Shown: positions 1-18,683 of the stretch, in pieces | How positions within the stretch are numbered: the stretch's first letter is position 1 | Layout of the letters: the number at the start of each line of letters is the position of its first letter | Source: Chromera velia | Lineage: Eukaryota; Sar; Chromeraceae | DNA length: 64,000 nucleotides | Direction of reading: 5' to 3' | Assembly: GCA_018398765.1 (NCBI GenBank) | Contig: JAHBMJ010004275.1 | Location: 17,719 to 81,718, forward strand | The notes under the pieces: generated by a model | The model's database searches: none | What the model was told of the DNA's origin: nothing | Seen by the model: only the letters and a program-made list of their open reading frames with translations | Program-made: the position numbers and the translations under genes

Positions 1-322
1 ATATATGATTTTGGAAGAACATGCTTCCCTCCCTGTCAACAAAGAGAGTGCCGACTGACCGAAGGTCCAGCGATGACTGCACACAAACACAGTCAGAAAC
101 ATGTAGAGATAAACGCACACACACATGACGTACACATGTCAACCTCTCCACAGAAGACAGAGACACAAAAATACAAGGAGGGTGTGCTGCTGTTGGGCAG
201 AAAAGGCAAAGGAAACACTGCAGTGGGAAGAGACGGATAGGTTTGGAAGGTGGCAATTTTGTTACTTCAAAAAAAACACCCCATCCAACCCTGTATGAAT
301 CTAAATGAGTTCTCGAGCTCAC

Positions 323-1910
323 TTTCGCATTCTATTCCGTCCCCCTCGTATCCGTTCAGACAGGAGCACGCGAAAGTCCCGTTTGTGTCCGTACAATTGG
401 AATTTGCACCGCAGTTGTCAAAGCCAAGAACACACTCGTCAATGTCTGCAAATAAGCATGAAAGACTCAACGGGGTCACAGAAGCGCCAATATTCGCTGC
501 GAAAGTATGCATGGCTTTGGGGCATGTCACTTCATACTGGGGAAGATGGCACGGAGGCATTGTTTCTTGGGCCGCAGGAACTGCTGTGTGATTTCCTTCC
601 TGACGCAGGAGAATTTTTCTTTCTCTTTCTATGCAAATAAATAATGCCAACGGATTGTGCGGCGTGTCTTGAGACTCACTTGTGCACGTGACGCCGTCTC
701 CACTGAAACCCTCAATGCAATTGCAGTGAAACGATCCTGTGGTGTTCGTGCACGCTGCATTTCCGTGGCAGTTATGGGAACTCGTCGAGCACTCATCGAC
801 GTCTGCGTTGCGGAGGGGAGAGAAAGGAAAAAAGGTTCGCATGCAGGGTTGCAAGGGAGGAAGGGGCGCAGAGGATAGGGAAGAGGGACGACAAGGCAAA
901 CAAGAAAATCGATTCCAGGAAAGCAGCAAAACGTCCGCGTGTGCTTCAACTCTCCCTCCTCTTACCCCTCAGTTATTTTTTCCCCTCTACTCTGTCACTG
1001 CCTTTGCCCCTGAAACCCCGTCCATCTCCTCTACTCCAATCCCTTAGACAGGGGAGAGAGGGAATCAACAAAAACATATCTGCGGGGTCAAGTTTCCGTC
1101 AAAATTTGGCCAAGACGTTCAATTGACCTGAGCAGTCGACCCCCCCTCCAGAGAAGCCGCTGTTGCACGCACACACAAAAGAACCCGGAGGAGAGTCCGA
1201 GCACGTCGCGTTCTCGTGGCAGTCGTGGAGATTTGACGCACACTCGTCAACCTCTGCATGAATCCTCAGGAAATTAAACGGAAACAAAGTTGGCATGCAA
1301 ACACTTAATCTCTGAATGCCTGGGTGCAGAAGTAAAAAGTTTGGTTGGGAAATGAAGAGACTTGCGTCGTCCAAAAATATGGGGCAGTCGGCCATTGGCA
1401 CTTGTAGGTGACACCAGGGCGGTCTGCAATTAGAATGAACGTACAGAGAAAAAAGGATGCGAGCCTACCTGCGCAGGTGACCCCGTCACCCGAGAACCCC
1501 CCATTGCATGCACAAGCAAAGGACCCCCGAGTGTTGGTGCAGATGGCGACTCCAACGCCGCAGTTGTGGACCCCTGTGGTGCACTCGTCGGTGTCTGTGC
1601 ACAGAGGAGAAGAGAGGAAAGATGCACAAAGGGGGATTTGATCGAAGTGCATAAGCGGAAAGTTCCAGCGTTCTACCAAACGAATGACTTAAAGGGCAGT
1701 CGCGATCTGAAGCATCAATGATGCATCTTTCCGGCAAGCACATCTCATGGAAGAGGAAATAGAGGGCAATAGAAAAAAAACTCATGTGCCAGCCAGCATA
1801 TGCAAACAATTGAAGCGACAAGCAGGCAGCCATGCAGACGGACAGGCAGACACACAAGAAGAGCCCTCAGCCGTGGTTAAAGCGGGGGCTGAGGCAAAGG
1901 CGCACTCACA

Positions 1911-1945
<35 letters not shown>

Positions 1946-2774
1946 TCACACACACACACGCACGCACGCACGCACGCACGCAGAGAGGGAGAGGGAGAGA
2001 AAGAAAGAGCAGCCGAGAACCGCTCCTTATAGCAAGCCTAGATTCACACAGATCCATGTAGGATCCTCACTTCAACAGCGAAACAAACCCTCGTGATCAA
2101 GACACCCCTTTCTGAACAATCCATGAAAGAGTACACCAACCAACAATCAAACGGACGGACCGCTGCATGTGACTCCCCCTCCGATGTACCCACGATTGCA
2201 CCCACAAGAAAAGGACCATCCCGGAGTCTCTGTGCAAGTGGCATTAACGTCACAGTTGTGGTCTCCAGTCGCACACTCGTCTAGCTCTGCAGAAGAGGGG
2301 GAAAAGGCGGGCAACACGACTATCGGGACACAAAACAAGAGTCCTGATTGGTACATCAACTTTTTGTGCGTCCGAGTGTGCCTGTTTTACTTGCTTTCTT
2401 TCTCCAGCCAACACTTCGGTGAGCTTTCAAGAGCATGAGTAAGATTGCAAAACCGCGCGAAACGCAGTTTTGACTTAAAAGATGAAATTATGCTGTGCCA
2501 CTCACCTGCACAAGTGACCCCAGTGCCGTTGAAGCCGCTGTTGCACGAGCATGTGAAGGTCCCCTCCGTGTCTGTGCACGCTGCGTTGCTGTCGCAGTTG
2601 TGGACGCTCGTAGAGCACTCGTCGACGTCTGCGTGCACTCACAGGAGGCACATGAAACGGCTAGGAGGAGGATGCGAAAAAGGACTCATGCAGTTCTCCG
2701 GAATGTTGGCGAGCTTTTTGCAGAGATGACGGCACCCACCCACCCACACACACACACAATCACACACACACAAT

Positions 2775-2807
<33 letters not shown>

Positions 2808-5800
2808 GCACACACATACACACACACACACACATACACACACATATACAGCTGCATGCGGGGACGCAGGGATCCCCAAAACTGATGACGTCTGTATGAA
2901 CGCTCACCAGAGCAGGTGACCCCACTCCCTTGAAATCCGGAAGCGCACACACAGTCAAAGGACCCTTCGGTGTTTGTGCAAATCGCACTGGAGTTGCAAT
3001 TGTGGAGGCCAGTGGAGCATTCGTCAAGGTCTGCATTCAGAAGCAGAAGTGTTTATGCCAATGTGACCGAGCATCTGTCTATCCGTGCCCATGCATGCAA
3101 TAGCGAACTCACAAGAGGCTGCTGCTTTTGGGGAAGGGACAATTGAAGACCAAATTCGCACCAAAACCAACTCAAGTCACCGCCCTGAAGCAGAGTCCGC
3201 GGCTTCTCTCAGAGCCTCGCCAGGCATCGTTTTGGCTGGGAGCCCTGAACAGCACCAACGGGTGGAATCGCTGCTCATATGAAAATGCAACGCCAGAGAA
3301 AGATGCAAGCTTCCGGAGAGCTCCACGATTTATCGGGCAGACAGAGGAAGCTCAGGTGTCTGATCTGTGAACACACATTCAGAAAGAACAGACAGCAATC
3401 CCAGTGGCTCGACAAATCCCCTGCTGCCTGGCCTGTGCAGTTTGTTCCGTCGACAGGAACGCCGTCGTCTTGGAATCCCTGGTTGCACGCACACAAGAAG
3501 CTGTGGACCTCATTCGTGCACGTGGCGTTCGACGCGCAGTTGTGAGTCGTCAGAGCACACTCATCCCGGTCTGCAGGGAGGCAGGGAAGTGCATGAAGGA
3601 CCTGAAGTCAGTGGCTAGGAGAATGGGAGTGAAGGATTCTTTCATCTACCTGACGCAGTTAAGATCTGTACTAGGACATCACTGGACTTTCTGACAGAAC
3701 ACCCTGTGGATCTGCAAGCTCTCGTCTGTCAATCCCCCGTTCCCCGCTTTCTCCAGCACGTGTCGATTCGAAAAGAGTCTTGCAGACAAAGACGCGGAAT
3801 GAAAGCCAAGCAAAGATCCAGCAGCATTCTATTTTTTTGCGTGTCGACGACAAGGTCATGCATGCACGCAACGCAACGACACAAAAGGAACGAAGACCTC
3901 GATCCACAAACAAATTTCAGAGCTCAGATTCACTCGCGGATGTGTCAGCAGTCTCTCACTCAAGCGGCCCACCGCAGTCTTTGGGTCCAGACAGCACCCC
4001 GGCTTCTACAATCACAGACGCGTTGGCTGAGTGCAGGTCGCAGGTCCCGCTGGCCTTCTCCCAGGAGAAAAACAGGCAGCTTGGGTCGTTGTGACAGTCC
4101 CAGTTGCACTCTGCTGCCGTGGCAATAGAAGGTCTTGAACTCACAACATTCCCGTTGATTCTCCTCCCCACGGTGTAACAATCTGCAAGAGTGTGGTGTC
4201 AGTCAGGTTCAGCCAGAGATCTAGCCGGTTCGGCACCCAAATGTGCAAACCAAATAGAAGCGGCATAAAACAGTTATGTAATCAAAATTTCTTGAGTGGT
4301 CGTCAGGTCAAATGAGAACCAGACGGACTCAGGTCGCGAGGAAGTCGAGAGAATCAGCAAAGGAGGACTTCAGGAGAGCGAAAAAGAACGAAATGAAAAC
4401 ATGAGAGATGTCATTCAAATCAGAAGTCGGCTTGACTGACTGACCACAAAATTTGGGCCCCAGCATCGCCTCGAACGGGTCTGATGACTGCAAGGACCCC
4501 GAGGCGCCATCTGAAGAGAACAGTCGGCACCGCTTCTGGACTGATACCGGATTGCTGAAAGTGGGGCTCCAGTAGGAGAAGAACGTGCAGCTGGTGTCAG
4601 CCTCGCACAGCGCTTGGCAGAGACTCACACTGTCTGCAGCTGTGTCCACATCATGCGAGCCATCCAGGTAGCTCCCGTGGTCGACGCACCCTGCAACAGT
4701 TGCCCAAAGTTTCTGTGAATGTCATCAAAATAAAGGGAACAAATACCTAACTCGATCCAGGAGTCCCGTGTTGCCTACACATGTCTTGAAAACACCCCCG
4801 AAAATGTTGTAGACTGAGACGATGCACGTTTTGTCTACATCTTGGAAATGCTCTACACATCCTTCTCTTTTGTGAACGTTACGAGGGACCGTCTCAGCTC
4901 GATTTTTGGCAAAAAGCTTTCTTTGTTCTTCCACCCAGCCACTTCTTTGTTCTCCTCTTTCGCATTTCCTTCTACTCCTCAAGACACGACGCAAGGCTCT
5001 CGTCTGAGTGAGGGATGCGTCTGCGCAGTGCTGTGTTGCTCTTCCCAAACACTAGCTAGACTCAACTCACCGATGCAGTCCGTGACTCCCAAAGACTGCA
5101 GTCCGGGGGACTTGTCACACGCACAGGAGTAGGACCCGATACTGTTCACGCAGGACGCGGCAAACTGGCAGTCGTGGGTGTTGTCTGCGCACTCATCCAC
5201 ATCTGCAGAAATCAGGAAAGAGGCCAGTGTGTTCACAACAAAGGCAGCGACCAAATCAAGAGACAAACGTTAAAAGGGTGACTGATGGATACACCAGTGT
5301 GTGACAAAAAACTCAAAAACCGGGGATTCCATGAAAGGGACGCAAAGATGGGGGTAGAGGAGGAGAAGGAGCAGGAGCAGGAGGAGGAAGAGAAGAAGAG
5401 AAAGACGAAGAACCAGGACTAAAAAAATGTCGACTCAACCAATGACATCAAGTCGATGCATCCCCAGGAGCCCAAATCCCCCAAAATGCGTTCCGACGCC
5501 TACACTCAACTCTCAAAGAAGTAAATTGGTGTTCAAAGCCCACCAAAGCAGCTGAGGCCGCTCCCGCTGAATGCATCATTGCATGTGCAAGTGAAGGATC
5601 CCAAAGTGTTTCCACAAGTCGCGTTGGCATTGCAGTTGTGAGTGTCATTTGAACACTCATCGTGGTCTGCAGAAGAAAAGAAAAACAGGTCCCGACTCCT
5701 GTGTGTGGCTGCTGCGTCTGTCCGTTTATACATCTGCTGCTGTCTATCAAACGATTTGTTGGTGTTTGTCCGAGTGAGAACAAAATGCAGTGAAAGTTAG

Positions 5801-6778
5801 AACGGATGTAGAATGTCGCTCATAAGTCGCATGGATAGCGCTTTCCACTTCTGTCCGCACCGCAAACTTCCACATTTGCTGGGTCGTTTCTTCTCCCTCG
5901 TCACACCTTCTGCATGAGTAGATCTTTGTAATACCTGGCCGGCTTAGTAACTGGCGGAGAGAGGAATGCCTGACTGACTGACTGACTGACTGAACATGTC
6001 TCCCCCTCTGCTTCTCTGACAGTTTTCTTTAGCGGCACTTTCAACCATCTATGCATCAGAATGAAGCCACCCCGGTGTGAATCGGCCATGCATGATACGA
6101 GGACCTTGCAGCAGACAGACCTGTGCAGACACTCCCGTCTCCTGAAGTGACGTCCTCGTACCCCGTGTTGCATGTGCAGAGGAAGGAGAGGTCGATGTCA
6201 GTGCAGTTGGCCTGGTGAGGGTCGCAATTGTGGGGGTAGTCCGGGTCTGTGCACTCGTCTACGCCTGCAACGCCACACACACAAACACACAAATCGGCAT
6301 GTGTACGTATTGTGAGTGCAAAGTACGTGGGGTAGGAGCGTCCTCCTACGCTAGAGCCATTCTCGCGCTGCAAAAGAGCGAGGGAGGCAAAGGACATAGG
6401 GACAGGCAGGGAGACAGACAAACAGACTGGCACATACAGACAGACAAACAGACCGAGAGACAGTCAGGCAGACAGGGTCATGGGCAAGCAAGCAAGCAAA
6501 TCAAGAGACGGGGCAATAAAATGAATGAGGCCAGGCGGCAGAACAGACCCATGGGGACATTGTCGAATGCCATGAAATGGATTTCCTCCCTTGTGTGTTC
6601 CGGCCCGTCCTCTGAGAGGTCCTCCATAACGGCCGTCTGCATCACCTCCGGCTGCAGGCAGGCAAGAGGGTGGGGAGAGGGCGAGCTTGGTGTAAAGGCG
6701 CAGACACAAGAATAAACAGACGAATACAGAGGCAGAAAGACCGAGTGAACGGAGCTGAAGAAAGAGCAAGAGAAATAA

Positions 6779-6849
<71 letters not shown>

Positions 6850-7931
6850 AATAAAGAAAGAAAGAAAGAAAGAAAGGAAGGAAGGAAGGAAAGAAAGAAG
6901 GAAGGAAGGAAGGAAGGAAGGAAAGAAAGAAAGAAAGAAAGAGAGGAAAGAAAGGAGGAAAGGGGGGGAAAGACACCGGAAGAATAAAAATTTAGTTTTC
7001 AAAAAAACTTCCATCAAGAATATGAATTGGAGCTAAGTGAAAGGCTGACAAAAGGAGGCATCATGTTGGAAGGCAAGCTCAGCACGAACTATTTTTGTGA
7101 AACCATGTTCGGTATTGGGTAAAACGACTGCCATCCCGCCAACAATTTTCCCGAAACTTCACCCACTGACATCTGCAGTTGGGCGGAAGACAGCCACTGC
7201 CGGATCTCCACCCTCGTAGGAGGAAAGGGCGCCAGCAAAGACAGGGCGTTGGAACTGCGGGCCCACTTGGGTCGCTGGAAGGTTTGCCAAATTTGCCCAT
7301 TTGTGGTTCACATTCGTTTGGTTTCGGGCGATGGCCTGCCTTTCTTTGAAGACTTCAGGGGTGTCAATGTAATCAGACACCAGACAACCAACGGTTTCGT
7401 CTTGCACTGAATGATCGTTCGACTCATCCCTGTCCACTTTCGCCACCACATGCGTCGAGGTGATCGATCTAACGCGAACCAACTTAAAGCCGGATTCTAC
7501 ATACGACTGCACATGACAGACTACCACCGGAGGAGCTGTCCGGTTGGTCGGAATTACAAAGGAATTGAAATACTGCTTCCCCGTGAAAGTGAAGGCCTCG
7601 ATCACACTCCCGAGTCCGTTGTGTAGACCACACCAGTGTCCATTGCAACGAAGTCGACGTCGTCGTATACGAAGCTCCTGTTGTCATATGTATCCACCCT
7701 GACTTCGAACCCTGTCCCGTTTATATTGCGAGTACGAAGAACAGAATCCTCATTTCCGAAGGTGCTCTTTGTCACAATTACCGCAGGCAACGCATGCTGT
7801 TCACGGAAGGGCACCCACGCCCAGTTGTGGTCAACTCGCAGTCTCCCAACATTGAAGGGCGGATTTCCCCCCACAAGTAGAAACAAAAAGAGGAAGGAAA
7901 GCAGAGGAAGCTGCCAACAACAAGCAGCCAT
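323..7931 (-). CDS. Secreted adhesin-like protein with H-type-lectin-like, EGF-like and PAN/apple domains (3' part off window)
   Basis: Start ATG at 7,931 is followed by a hydrophobic signal peptide ([11 protein letters not shown], then a Leu/Phe run). Exons read on the minus strand: 7171-7931, 6549-6651, 6121-6264, 5544-5666, 5071-5202, 4445-4690, 3973-4182, 3433-3570, 2908-3030, 2506-2628, 2161-2286, 1469-1594, 1128-1253, 680-802, 323-445. The first two carry about three beta-sandwich repeats resembling H-type lectin domains (P-x-V and TGFEV cores). Eleven exons each encode one EGF-like domain, most opening with D-x-DEC and ending G-x-G-x-x-C; this is the calcium-binding type. Exons 4445-4690 and 3973-4182 are Cys-rich with C-x-FFS cores, matching PAN/apple domains. 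Every EGF and PAN exon is phase 1-1 and a multiple of three. No stop or membrane anchor is seen, so the gene probably continues past base 1. Inferred role: extracellular carbohydrate or protein binding. One frame change lies in the first exon near 7,600-7,640. Confidence 0.85.
1910..1990. repeat. CA/CG-type microsatellite in adhesin intron
   Basis: An (AC)n run grades into ACGC repeats inside the intron between the EGF exons at 1469-1594 and 2161-2286. Its apparent Thr/His ORFs are low-complexity artefacts. Confidence 0.9.
2738..2850. repeat. CA-type microsatellite in adhesin intron
   Basis: Interrupted (CA)n tract between the EGF exons at 2506-2628 and 2908-3030. It may be a slippage hotspot; no coding signal. 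Confidence 0.9.
6781..6970. repeat. Compound microsatellite (AC)n-(AG)n-(GAAA/GGAA)n in adhesin intron
   Basis: Three purine-rich simple repeats lie end to end in the intron between exons 7171-7931 and 6549-6651. The reverse strand gives a strong polypyrimidine tract upstream of the 6,651 acceptor. Confidence 0.9.
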
Positions 7932-9923
7932 CGAGCTGCCATACAAGTCTGCTTGTAAATTCTGAAAAGTTTAGTACTGCTGGTGACAAGCAAACAGAGG
8001 GGAGTTGGTGGCAAACAAACAGCATGCATACATTACTGCTGCATGGGAAGCAACCCGCCGGTCCGGACCAAACAGAATAACTGCATGTCGAACCAATCGG
8101 CCGGGCTACTTGAAGTCTGAATAGGGGGCTCGGGGCATGTTGGCAGCAACATCTTGTCCTTCTGGGCGAGCTTTCTGAGAGAGTTCGTATGGCATGTTAA
8201 CATATATATGCATTGCGTTAATTTGGCATCGATTCACGATACGCGTACATGCATGCATCAAAAAAAAAAAAAAAACGTCTATAAACCGTCAATGGGCGCG
8301 CATTGCGCGCCCCGCCGAGGTATTTCGGATTCGTTACTGCGTATACGAACGGAGTAGATAAGTGAAAGTACACAAACTTTGTGTTTTACCATGATGCTGG
8401 TCCCAGACATCAGAATTTGATACAAGTGCAAACACACCGGTCCAGAGAAAACAGGAATATGAAAGAGTAAGGTATTACAGGATTGAGAGATGACGCGCAT
8501 CGCATCGGTACCGGTATATGATGGGTATCAGTAGGTATCAGCTAACAGTATAGCCCAAACTACATCGTATGAGTGCGAATCTATATGTTTGTTTAAGTTT
8601 TTAATTATTTCAGTACCTCATTAAGTATAATGCCAATACAACAGATCTGAGCAACAACTATGTATATGCCTAGCATAGGGGGTGCATACTGCCATGATGC
8701 TGGCCATATTTAGTTTAGTGTTTTGAGTACCCTACGCAGATTTGTACCCCAACTATAAGCTCCTATAAGTCATCAACTGTAAAAGTCTATAATATCATTC
8801 AATCGCTTCTACACTTGCATCCAGCCTCTTTATTTGATGTCTGTCTCCAAATTCTGGAAATTAAATTAATCATTGAACAACTCTGCCGACATGTTAGTAA
8901 ACAAATGGCAAACAACAACTATGCATGCATGGATATGCCGTCTGAGAGCTCAGCACTCCAACTAAGGCTAGACATTCTCTTATCAATCAATCCCGCGATT
9001 GATTGCAGTCTTTCGCATACGATTGATAGTAATTGATTGATTATCCCGTAAACAGTTTGCGGCACAGGTCTTTTTGGCCTGTGCGGGCTGGCCAAGAAGG
9101 TCCGACGCGTGTATACGCTTTTCCTGGACGCCGCACATCGAGCGCTCGGCATTGGGGCAGGAGGCCAATCCCACAGACATTAATCCTATCCTATCAAATT
9201 AAAACTTAAAAGTTGAAACAATTCTCCATTTAACTATGAATTATTTGCTTTTTTCTTTAACTATAGTCAATGAATTAATGCAATCAATCAATGAAATCTT
9301 AATATACACCACTAGATACATCAAACAGCAGACATAAAAACTTTGTTAGACAAATTTACTATATTTATATTTTCTAGCTTTGCTCGCTGCAGGACTCTGG
9401 TCCTTGGCACCCGACCGTGATGGGCCGTCCTCCTTCCGTTTCTCTTTTCTCCAGCTGTCACGTTGACGTTGCTGAGAAGACCTTCCTAGAAACCTTCAAA
9501 ACAACCCTTTTTTGAATTCAATGAATTGACAGCCCGTTTCTATTGACACGCCCCTCAGCGATTGTCTTCTCCCTCTCTGTCTCTCTTTCACTCTCTCTGT
9601 GTGTGGATGTGTATATGTGTGTGTGTATGCCTCAATGCCTTTCCTCCCCGGCCGAACGAATCTAATATCGACAGCAGTCAATCGGCCAGTCAGTCAGTCA
9701 CGCAAGCTGAAGAAGATTGAACACTTATACAAACGAATGCTGAGGGACACCCTGCTCCTTCACCCCCCACTCCTTCTTCGCAGAGTGACTTGGCGATCCA
9801 CCGAGTCTCCTTTCCTTCTCTTCTTTTCAACAGGGGACCCAGGAAGGGGAGGAGACAATACAACTCGAGAGAGGAAAGTCAGACAGACAGAGAGACTGCC
9901 TACACACAAACTTCCCCCCCTCC
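7932..9923. other. Intergenic region between adhesin and RUVBL2 genes
   Basis: Just under 2 kb separates the adhesin start from the RUVBL2 stop. It holds an A-run at about 8,261-8,276, a dispersed repeat at 8,293-8,470, AT-rich sequence to about 9,360, and a GC-rich patch at 9,058-9,130 with a perfect 7-bp hairpin stem (GCACAGG/CCTGTGC). No ORF shows family similarity that I recognise. The first few hundred bases beyond 7,931 should include the adhesin promoter, but I see no defined core element. Confidence 0.6.
8293..8470 (+). repeat. Dispersed repeat, copy 1
   Basis: Begins with the near-palindrome GGGCGCGCATTGCGCGCC and continues through TATTTCGG, GTATACGAACGGAGTAG, GTACACAAACTTTGTGTTTT, CAGAATTTGA and CCGGTCCAGAGAAAAC. 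The same ordered blocks occur reverse-complemented at about 31,705-31,905. No coding potential is evident. It could be a short non-autonomous element; its ends are not defined. Confidence 0.75.
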
Positions 9924-16429
<6,506 letters not shown>

Positions 16430-18568
16430 ATGTTTGTCGTTGATAAGAAGAACGTGAAACTGAAGGGTTGTTCCTTTCTCTTCCATGTCATCTGGGTTGT
16501 TTTGATCTTTGCAACAAGCTTCTTTGGTCCAGGATTGCAGGTTGACCCGCTGTGCTGCTGGTTGTTTTTTCCTGTCGCCCTGCTTTACTTTCGCAGTGTG
16601 AGCCTATGGACAGCAGTGCCCGTTGTGTACCTGATCTCTGCATTGGGCATGTGGCTGTCAAACTACAGAAGCTTCGCATTGGGCACAGATGTAGCGGCAA
16701 GTGTTTTTGGCGCATTGCTGGCAGCGTCTGTTGTGACCCTCCCTCTGATGACAGTCCCTTTCCTCGTGGACCGTTTCTTCTTTCGGTGGCGGGGCCAGTG
16801 TTATACACTAGCGTCCTTTCTGTTTCCCTCCACATGGACGCTCCTCTGGTTCCTTCTCAGCAGAATTCTCCCGACAGCTTCGTGGGGAATGGCTGCGTGG
16901 GCACAGAGCGAGGTTGAACCTCTGAGGCAGTTGGCACCCCTGATCGGTGTGTTCGGAATCGAGTTTGTCATGGCCTATTCCGGAGTGGCGGGGTGTGAGC
17001 TTTTCTGCCTTGTGATGAGTTCAGTGGGGAGGAGAGCCAGTGTCACGGGTACAGAAATGGAGGCAGTAGGAGGGGGGAGTGTGAGAGGTCGGGAAGGACT
17101 GGCTGAGAGGCTGGTTGGGAAAAGTGAGGAGTCTGAAGAAGTGGAAGGGGGTGTGGGTGTCGAAGGGACAGTAACGGATGGGGAGGTAGAAGATGGGGGT
17201 AGGGTCAGCGTTGAAGTTGATGCTCGTGCTGGCTCTTCTTCATCTACAAGAAGAGAAACGGAGGGAGGAGAATGCCCTTCTGTTATTTGTCGTTTTGATG
17301 TTTTCCAATTTGGTGTCGGAATGTTGATTCTTCTTCTTTTGGGGTTTGCATCTCGAACCGCGTTGGAAGGATTTTTCTTCCAGAAATTTCCCTGTCCTTC
17401 CTCAGGAGGGCCCCGAGAGAGTCCTTTGGAAGACTCTGATTGCACTCCTGATATCCGTATGGAGTGCTTTGTGGAAGCCCCGTCTGATCTTTCAAGCTTG
17501 GTCGTTCTTTTGGAAAAGACAGCGGAGGAGGTGAGGGCACTGGAGAACGTAAAAGAGGGAAGGGAAAGAAGCCGTTCACTGACTGCAACTGCAGACAGAT
17601 CCCAATCCCCCCTTGTGATCCTCCTGTCTGAGGAAGCAGTAGTGCTCTCCTCCCTTCATGAAGAGGCCCTCTTCTTCTCTCTGATGAGAAGAACAGCTGA
17701 CCAGACGGGGGCCTACATTGGGGTGGGGTATCAGGCTCCTTTCTGTGGGGACGGAGAGAATGAGAATGAGACTGAGATTCTTACACGCAATATGTTCGCT
17801 TTCTTTGCACCTCACTCAGAGGTCGAAATTTCCCGAGAAGCAGGGACAGAGAAGACGACTGAAAGATTTGTTTATCAGAATGCTGAGTCTCCTCAGAATT
17901 CCTCACATGTTTTCAAGATAAGGAGCTTGAGGGAGGAGGAGGAGGAGAGGCAGGCCTCTGTAAGGGCCCGCCGTGTCAGCAGGTGCACTCTTACAGAGGA
18001 CTCAGAAATGGCGGATCAGATTCCTGACCTCCTATACCAAAAAAACTATCCGGTGCCGGGGATAGAGGAGACCACCGTGCCAGGCAAGACCCGTCCCCCA
18101 AAAAAGTACTTTGAAGAACTCGGGTGGGTGACTCCTGCGATCTGCTTTGACCTGGACCATCCACAGATATGGACTCGCATTCCCCCCCAAAACGCACTCG
18201 TCCTGAACCCCTCCGCCACCTGGGGGCCTGAGGGGTTCAGACGGCTTCACGGAAGCAAACAGGAACTTACAGTAGATCAGTATGGAGCCCGTATTTTGAG
18301 GTGTTCAAGTTCGGGAGATTCCCTCAGCTACGGGCCCTTCAGGGAGTGGGGAAGGCGATTGACAGGGGAAGCACTCGCCAGCAGTACGTCTTTCTTCGTC
18401 CCGGGCCCTGCTAGTCCCAAAGCAAACGTCTTGCTGGCCCAGGTCGGCACTTTTTACGGGCTGCTGTTCTCGGTTGTCGACCTGGTAGCTGTATTGTCTG
18501 GTCTTGTGATATTAGTCTTTTTAATTCAAATATTTATGTCTTTTTTGCAAAGTCGAAGACTGCAATGA
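16430..18568 (+). CDS. Apolipoprotein N-acyltransferase-like CN-hydrolase membrane protein
   Basis: A single 712-residue ORF with its ATG at 16,430 and no introns. The first ~200 residues contain about five hydrophobic segments, then a Gly/Glu/Ser-rich linker (about 210-290), another membrane segment (about 292-312), a nitrilase-type domain, and a C-terminal membrane segment (about 675-705). This matches the topology of bacterial Lnt. The expected Glu-Lys-Cys triad is visible: Glu401 in LLSEEAVV, Lys538 in YQKNYPVPG, Cys572 in AICFDLDHP. Lnt transfers an acyl chain from phospholipid to the N-terminal Cys of lipoproteins; eukaryotic relatives are less well understood, so the substrate is unknown. 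It is longer than E. coli Lnt (512) mainly because of the linker and inserts between Glu and Lys. Confidence 0.85.
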   Translation: MFVVDKKNVKLKGCSFLFHVIWVVLIFATSFFGPGLQVDPLCCWLFFPVALLYFRSVSLWTAVPVVYLISALGMWLSNYRSFALGTDVAASVFGALLAASVVTLPLMTVPFLVDRFFFRWRGQCYTLASFLFPSTWTLLWFLLSRILPTASWGMAAWAQSEVEPLRQLAPLIGVFGIEFVMAYSGVAGCELFCLVMSSVGRRASVTGTEMEAVGGGSVRGREGLAERLVGKSEESEEVEGGVGVEGTVTDGEVEDGGRVSVEVDARAGSSSSTRRETEGGECPSVICRFDVFQFGVGMLILLLLGFASRTALEGFFFQKFPCPSSGGPRESPLEDSDCTPDIRMECFVEAPSDLSSLVVLLEKTAEEVRALENVKEGRERSRSLTATADRSQSPLVILLSEEAVVLSSLHEEALFFSLMRRTADQTGAYIGVGYQAPFCGDGENENETEILTRNMFAFFAPHSEVEISREAGTEKTTERFVYQNAESPQNSSHVFKIRSLREEEEERQASVRARRVSRCTLTEDSEMADQIPDLLYQKNYPVPGIEETTVPGKTRPPKKYFEELGWVTPAICFDLDHPQIWTRIPPQNALVLNPSATWGPEGFRRLHGSKQELTVDQYGARILRCSSSGDSLSYGPFREWGRRLTGEALASSTSFFVPGPASPKANVLLAQVGTFYGLLFSVVDLVAVLSGLVILVFLIQIFMSFLQSRRLQ

Positions 18569-18683
18569 ATTCGTCTCTTTGACAGTCTGGGTCTCTGTCT
18601 TTTCACATATCATTAAATTAACATTAATCACCATAATTTCAAATAACGTGTTCATTGAACGCTCGTCATCGGTGTAGGAGGCC

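Noticed and set aside
6464-7017. 170-179 codon ORF on the minus strand
   Set aside because: Mostly microsatellite translation; only 6,549-6,651 is an exon of the adhesin gene.
9058-9135. tRNA or small RNA gene
   Set aside because: A 7-bp hairpin is present but no cloverleaf, A/B boxes or terminator; similarity to 16,172-16,232 fits a dispersed repeat better.
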